Source: CBDIDH01 sp965277595 (GTDB lineage: Bacteria > Planctomycetota > Planctomycetia > Isosphaerales > Isosphaeraceae). From it: DNA of 64,000 nt. This document shows, one piece after another, positions 61,461 through 64,000 of the stretch (positions within the stretch are counted from its first letter, which is position 1; each line of letters opens with the position of its first letter). The translations under genes were made by a program, and so were the position numbers. Location of the stretch: the NCBI GenBank assembly GCA_965277595.1, contig CBDIDH010000002.1, forward strand, positions 1,612,001 to 1,676,000, written 5' to 3'. Below the pieces are notes generated by a model. That model did not search any database and was not told where the DNA came from. It worked only from the letters and a program-made list of their open reading frames with translations.

Positions 61461-63986
61461 ATGTCCGCATCAAACGACTCGCGCAAAGGCCCTGTTCAGG
61501 TCGCGCCGTTGGTGCCGGTGCTCCTGGCCGTGATGGCGGGGATTGTCGTCGATCGGACCGCGAAACCCTGGGAAACGATGGTCTGGGTCGGGATCGCCCT
61601 GGCGCTTGGAGCCGTCGGGCTGGCGATGCTCCGAAACCGGGTCGTCGGGGCGATCGCGATTTTGGGACTCTGGGGAGCGGTCGCGGGAGCCTGGCATCAT
61701 CATCGATGGTCGGACCTGGCCGGCGACGACCTGGCGCGAAGCCTCGGCGAGACGCCAAGGCCCGCCTGGGTCCGGGGCTTACTCCGCGAAACGCTCGGCT
61801 TCCGAAAGCCCGCGCGGGGCGTTGACAACGACGGGGTGACCCGGGTTGTGCTCGACGTCAAGGCCGTTCAGACCGCCCAGGGCTGGCAAGACGTCTCGGG
61901 CCGGGCGCTGGTGTCGATCAAGGGGAATCGCGCCGAGATCAAGGCGGGCGATGCGGTCGAGGCGGCGGGCCTGCTCTCGGTTGTCGCCAGGCCGCTCAAC
62001 CCGGGCGAGTTCGACTACCGGGGGTATCTCCGGGCGCAAGGGGTTCGGCTCAGGCTGACGGTCGATGAACCCTCGGGCGTCTGGAAGATTGCGGAGCCCT
62101 CGTCGCAGGTTTTTGACCCGAAACGCCTTGCGTTGAGAACACTCGGCGCTGTCAGGGAGTGGAGCAAGGCCAGGCTGGAGGCAAGTCTTGATCCGTCCGT
62201 GGCACCGCTGGCGGCGGCCCTGGTGCTCGGCCGTCGCGAAGGTGTCGACGAGGACGTGAACGATGCTTTCAAGCGGACGGGGACGACGCACCTGCTGGCG
62301 ATCTCGGGACTGCACATGCAGGTGCTCGCTCTCGGCCTGGGCTGGGCGCTCGGGTTGATCGGGGTCGACCGGAAGGCGTCGCGGGGCCTTGTTTTGGTAG
62401 CGACCGTTGCGTATGCGTTGCTGGTGGGGCTGATGCCGTCGGTGGTGAGGTCGGCGGCGATGACGGTGACCTACTGCGCCTCGGTTTATTTCGACCGCCA
62501 CGGAGGACCGGCGAACACGCTGGCGATGGCCGGTCTGGTCACCCTGGCCTGGAACCCCTCGGACCTCTTCGACGTCGGCTGTCAACTCTCGTTCCTGGCC
62601 GTCGCGACGATCCTCTGGGTCGGTCTTCCCCTGGCGGACCGGGCAAGCCGGGGGCGAAGGCCCGACCCGTTGACGGCCGTGGAACGCCTCTTTGAACCTT
62701 CCTGGAAGCGCTGGGGTCGGAAAGGGCGTGACGGCCTGGTGTCGATGGTCGTGATCTCGACGGTTGTCTGGCTGGCGGCCCTGCCTCTGGTGGCCCTGAG
62801 GTTTCACCTCGTCGCGCCGATCGGGGTGCTGCTCAATCTCCCGCTCATTCCGCTGACCTCCGCCGCGATCCTCTTTTGTGGGTCGTCGCTGGGCGTCTCG
62901 ACCTTGTCCGAGCCGCTGGGCTGGCCCCTGGGTTGGATTGGCGGCGGATTACTCAAACTCACGGAAGGCATTGTACGCGGCGGCGAGCGTATGCCGTTAG
63001 GCTATACGTTCGTTGAGGAGCCTTCGTGGGTATGGACGCTTGGCCTTTACGTTCTTGGGAGCGTACTTGTCGCGCTCTGTAAGTTTGTTCGGGATGCGAG
63101 CGCGCGTAAGCTTGCCCTGGTCATGTTTGGCGTCTGGATGGCCGCGGGTTTGGGCCTGACGGTAATTCCGGGGCAGGGGGGGTCGCCCTCGGCGGAGGTG
63201 CTCGCGGTGGGGCATGGCCTGGCGGTGATCATCAAGACCGGCGACGGGCGCGCCTGGCTTTATGATTGCGGAAGGCTACGCGACCCTTCCGTCGGCCGTC
63301 GGATTGTTGCTCCCGCGCTCTGGGCGCGGGGAATTGCCCGGCTCGACGCGGTGATTCTCTCGCATGCCGATTCCGATCATTACGACGGCCTGCCCGGCCT
63401 GCTCGACCTCGTGCCGGTCGCCGAGGTTCTGGTTCCGCCTGGTTTTGCCGGACCCGCGAATCCGGGGACGTCGGAGCTTCTGGATCGGGTCCGTTCGCGG
63501 GGAATCAACGTGCGAACGGTCGTCGAGGGTGATTCCTGGTCAGCCGGCGGAACACGGTTCGACGTCCGACACCCGAACAGGGCGATGGACCTTGATACTT
63601 CGGACAACGCCCGAAGCGTCGTTCTGGACGTCTCGTATCAGGGACGGCACCTGCTCTTGACGGGCGACCTTGACGGCCCCGGCCTCGCGGCGATGGTGGC
63701 AAGGCCCGTCAAAGGGTCGATCGATGTCCTGCTCGCGCCGCATCATGGAGGGCGATCGGCCAACCCGCGTTGGTTCTACGATTGGGCCTCGCCCGCGCTG
63801 GTTGTCGCCAGCCAGCGATCACCGATTCTCGGCTCGCGCGATGCCTTGCTCGACATCCATCGGCCCATTTTACGCACCTGGAAGTCCGGCGCAATCCGCC
63901 TCATCTGGACGGATGCTGGCATCAAGGCTCAAGGATTCCTGGAACACAACGGCCCGACCGCCGAGGAAGCAATCGGGCCGAAGTGA
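61461..63986 (+). CDS. comEC: ComEC/Rec2 family DNA uptake channel
   Basis: A protein of about 841 residues. N-terminal helices, then an OB-like domain (GRALVSIKGNRAEIKAGDAVEAAG, RPLNPGEFDYRGYLRAQGV). The competence core has THLLAISGLHMQVLALGLGWALG, MPSVVRSAAMTVTYCA and QLSFLAVATILWVGLPLAD. The C-terminal third is a metallo-beta-lactamase-like domain: ILSHADSDHYDGLPGLL, HLLLTGDLDGPGL and LLAPHHGG, as in full-length ComEC. It would transport single-stranded DNA across the inner membrane during natural transformation. No other competence gene is in this window. A start at TTG 61449 is also possible. It ends 14 bp before the edge of the window. Confidence 0.95.
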   Translation: MSASNDSRKGPVQVAPLVPVLLAVMAGIVVDRTAKPWETMVWVGIALALGAVGLAMLRNRVVGAIAILGLWGAVAGAWHHHRWSDLAGDDLARSLGETPRPAWVRGLLRETLGFRKPARGVDNDGVTRVVLDVKAVQTAQGWQDVSGRALVSIKGNRAEIKAGDAVEAAGLLSVVARPLNPGEFDYRGYLRAQGVRLRLTVDEPSGVWKIAEPSSQVFDPKRLALRTLGAVREWSKARLEASLDPSVAPLAAALVLGRREGVDEDVNDAFKRTGTTHLLAISGLHMQVLALGLGWALGLIGVDRKASRGLVLVATVAYALLVGLMPSVVRSAAMTVTYCASVYFDRHGGPANTLAMAGLVTLAWNPSDLFDVGCQLSFLAVATILWVGLPLADRASRGRRPDPLTAVERLFEPSWKRWGRKGRDGLVSMVVISTVVWLAALPLVALRFHLVAPIGVLLNLPLIPLTSAAILFCGSSLGVSTLSEPLGWPLGWIGGGLLKLTEGIVRGGERMPLGYTFVEEPSWVWTLGLYVLGSVLVALCKFVRDASARKLALVMFGVWMAAGLGLTVIPGQGGSPSAEVLAVGHGLAVIIKTGDGRAWLYDCGRLRDPSVGRRIVAPALWARGIARLDAVILSHADSDHYDGLPGLLDLVPVAEVLVPPGFAGPANPGTSELLDRVRSRGINVRTVVEGDSWSAGGTRFDVRHPNRAMDLDTSDNARSVVLDVSYQGRHLLLTGDLDGPGLAAMVARPVKGSIDVLLAPHHGGRSANPRWFYDWASPALVVASQRSPILGSRDALLDIHRPILRTWKSGAIRLIWTDAGIKAQGFLEHNGPTAEEAIGPK

Positions 63987-64000
63987 CGTAACTGGATCGT

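Overview
The window is GC-rich DNA that looks like a planctomycete of the Isosphaeraceae type. The evidence is the set of protein families: two exported proteins with an N-terminal LExR-xLLS-like sorting motif, two PEP-CTERM proteins, two ECF sigma factor / Hanks-type kinase pairs (one kinase with a Pro/Gly-rich insert and helical tail, one with WD40 repeats), a large secreted TIM-barrel-like protein and many conserved small proteins of unknown function. No rRNA, tRNA, CRISPR array or intact insertion sequence was found.

Layout. 1-3.4 kb: the end of an E2-like acyltransferase, then a divergent AraC regulator and aldo/keto reductase followed by a cupin that matches manganese hydroxynitrile lyases. 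3.7-10.2 kb (minus): an RND efflux operon read pump, adaptor, TolC. 10.4-15.6 kb (minus): a secreted beta-helix protein and an ECF sigma/kinase pair. 15.9-18.9 kb (minus): leuA and trpS with a strong hairpin between them. 19.2-21.7 kb: small proteins and an alpha/beta hydrolase. 22.0-31.3 kb (minus): three very large, mostly helical proteins of unknown function in one run. 31.8-37.9 kb: an FAH-family hydrolase, a decayed IS4 transposase, pyruvate kinase, a degenerate GGDEF protein and a lipoprotein. 37.9-42 kb: CAP, DUF2071 and DUF4214 proteins and a frameshifted DUF2335 gene. 42-44.7 kb: a phosphotransferase and an unusual enolase. 45.3-51.7 kb: two PEP-CTERM proteins and a second ECF sigma/kinase pair. 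51.9-64 kb: EcsC protein, TIM-barrel isomerase, a 1280-residue secreted protein, a YiiX-like cysteine hydrolase, an alpha/beta hydrolase and ComEC.

The most striking feature is not a gene. About twenty gaps between genes carry arrays of a degenerate 7-bp unit (TCATCGG, TCCTCGG, TCCTTGG, TCCTCTG, CCCTCTG, CCCTTTG and similar), usually as two inverted arms around a short loop. Several copies share a conserved loop and 18-bp terminal inverted repeats, so they behave like a small non-autonomous mobile element. They lie only between genes, very often directly at stop codons. At three genes the element itself supplies the stop codon. Because the arms are inverted and carry TGA every 7 bp, a ribosome entering from either side can meet a stop in any frame. 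The second main candidate for something new is the three-gene cluster of giant helical proteins at 22-31 kb.
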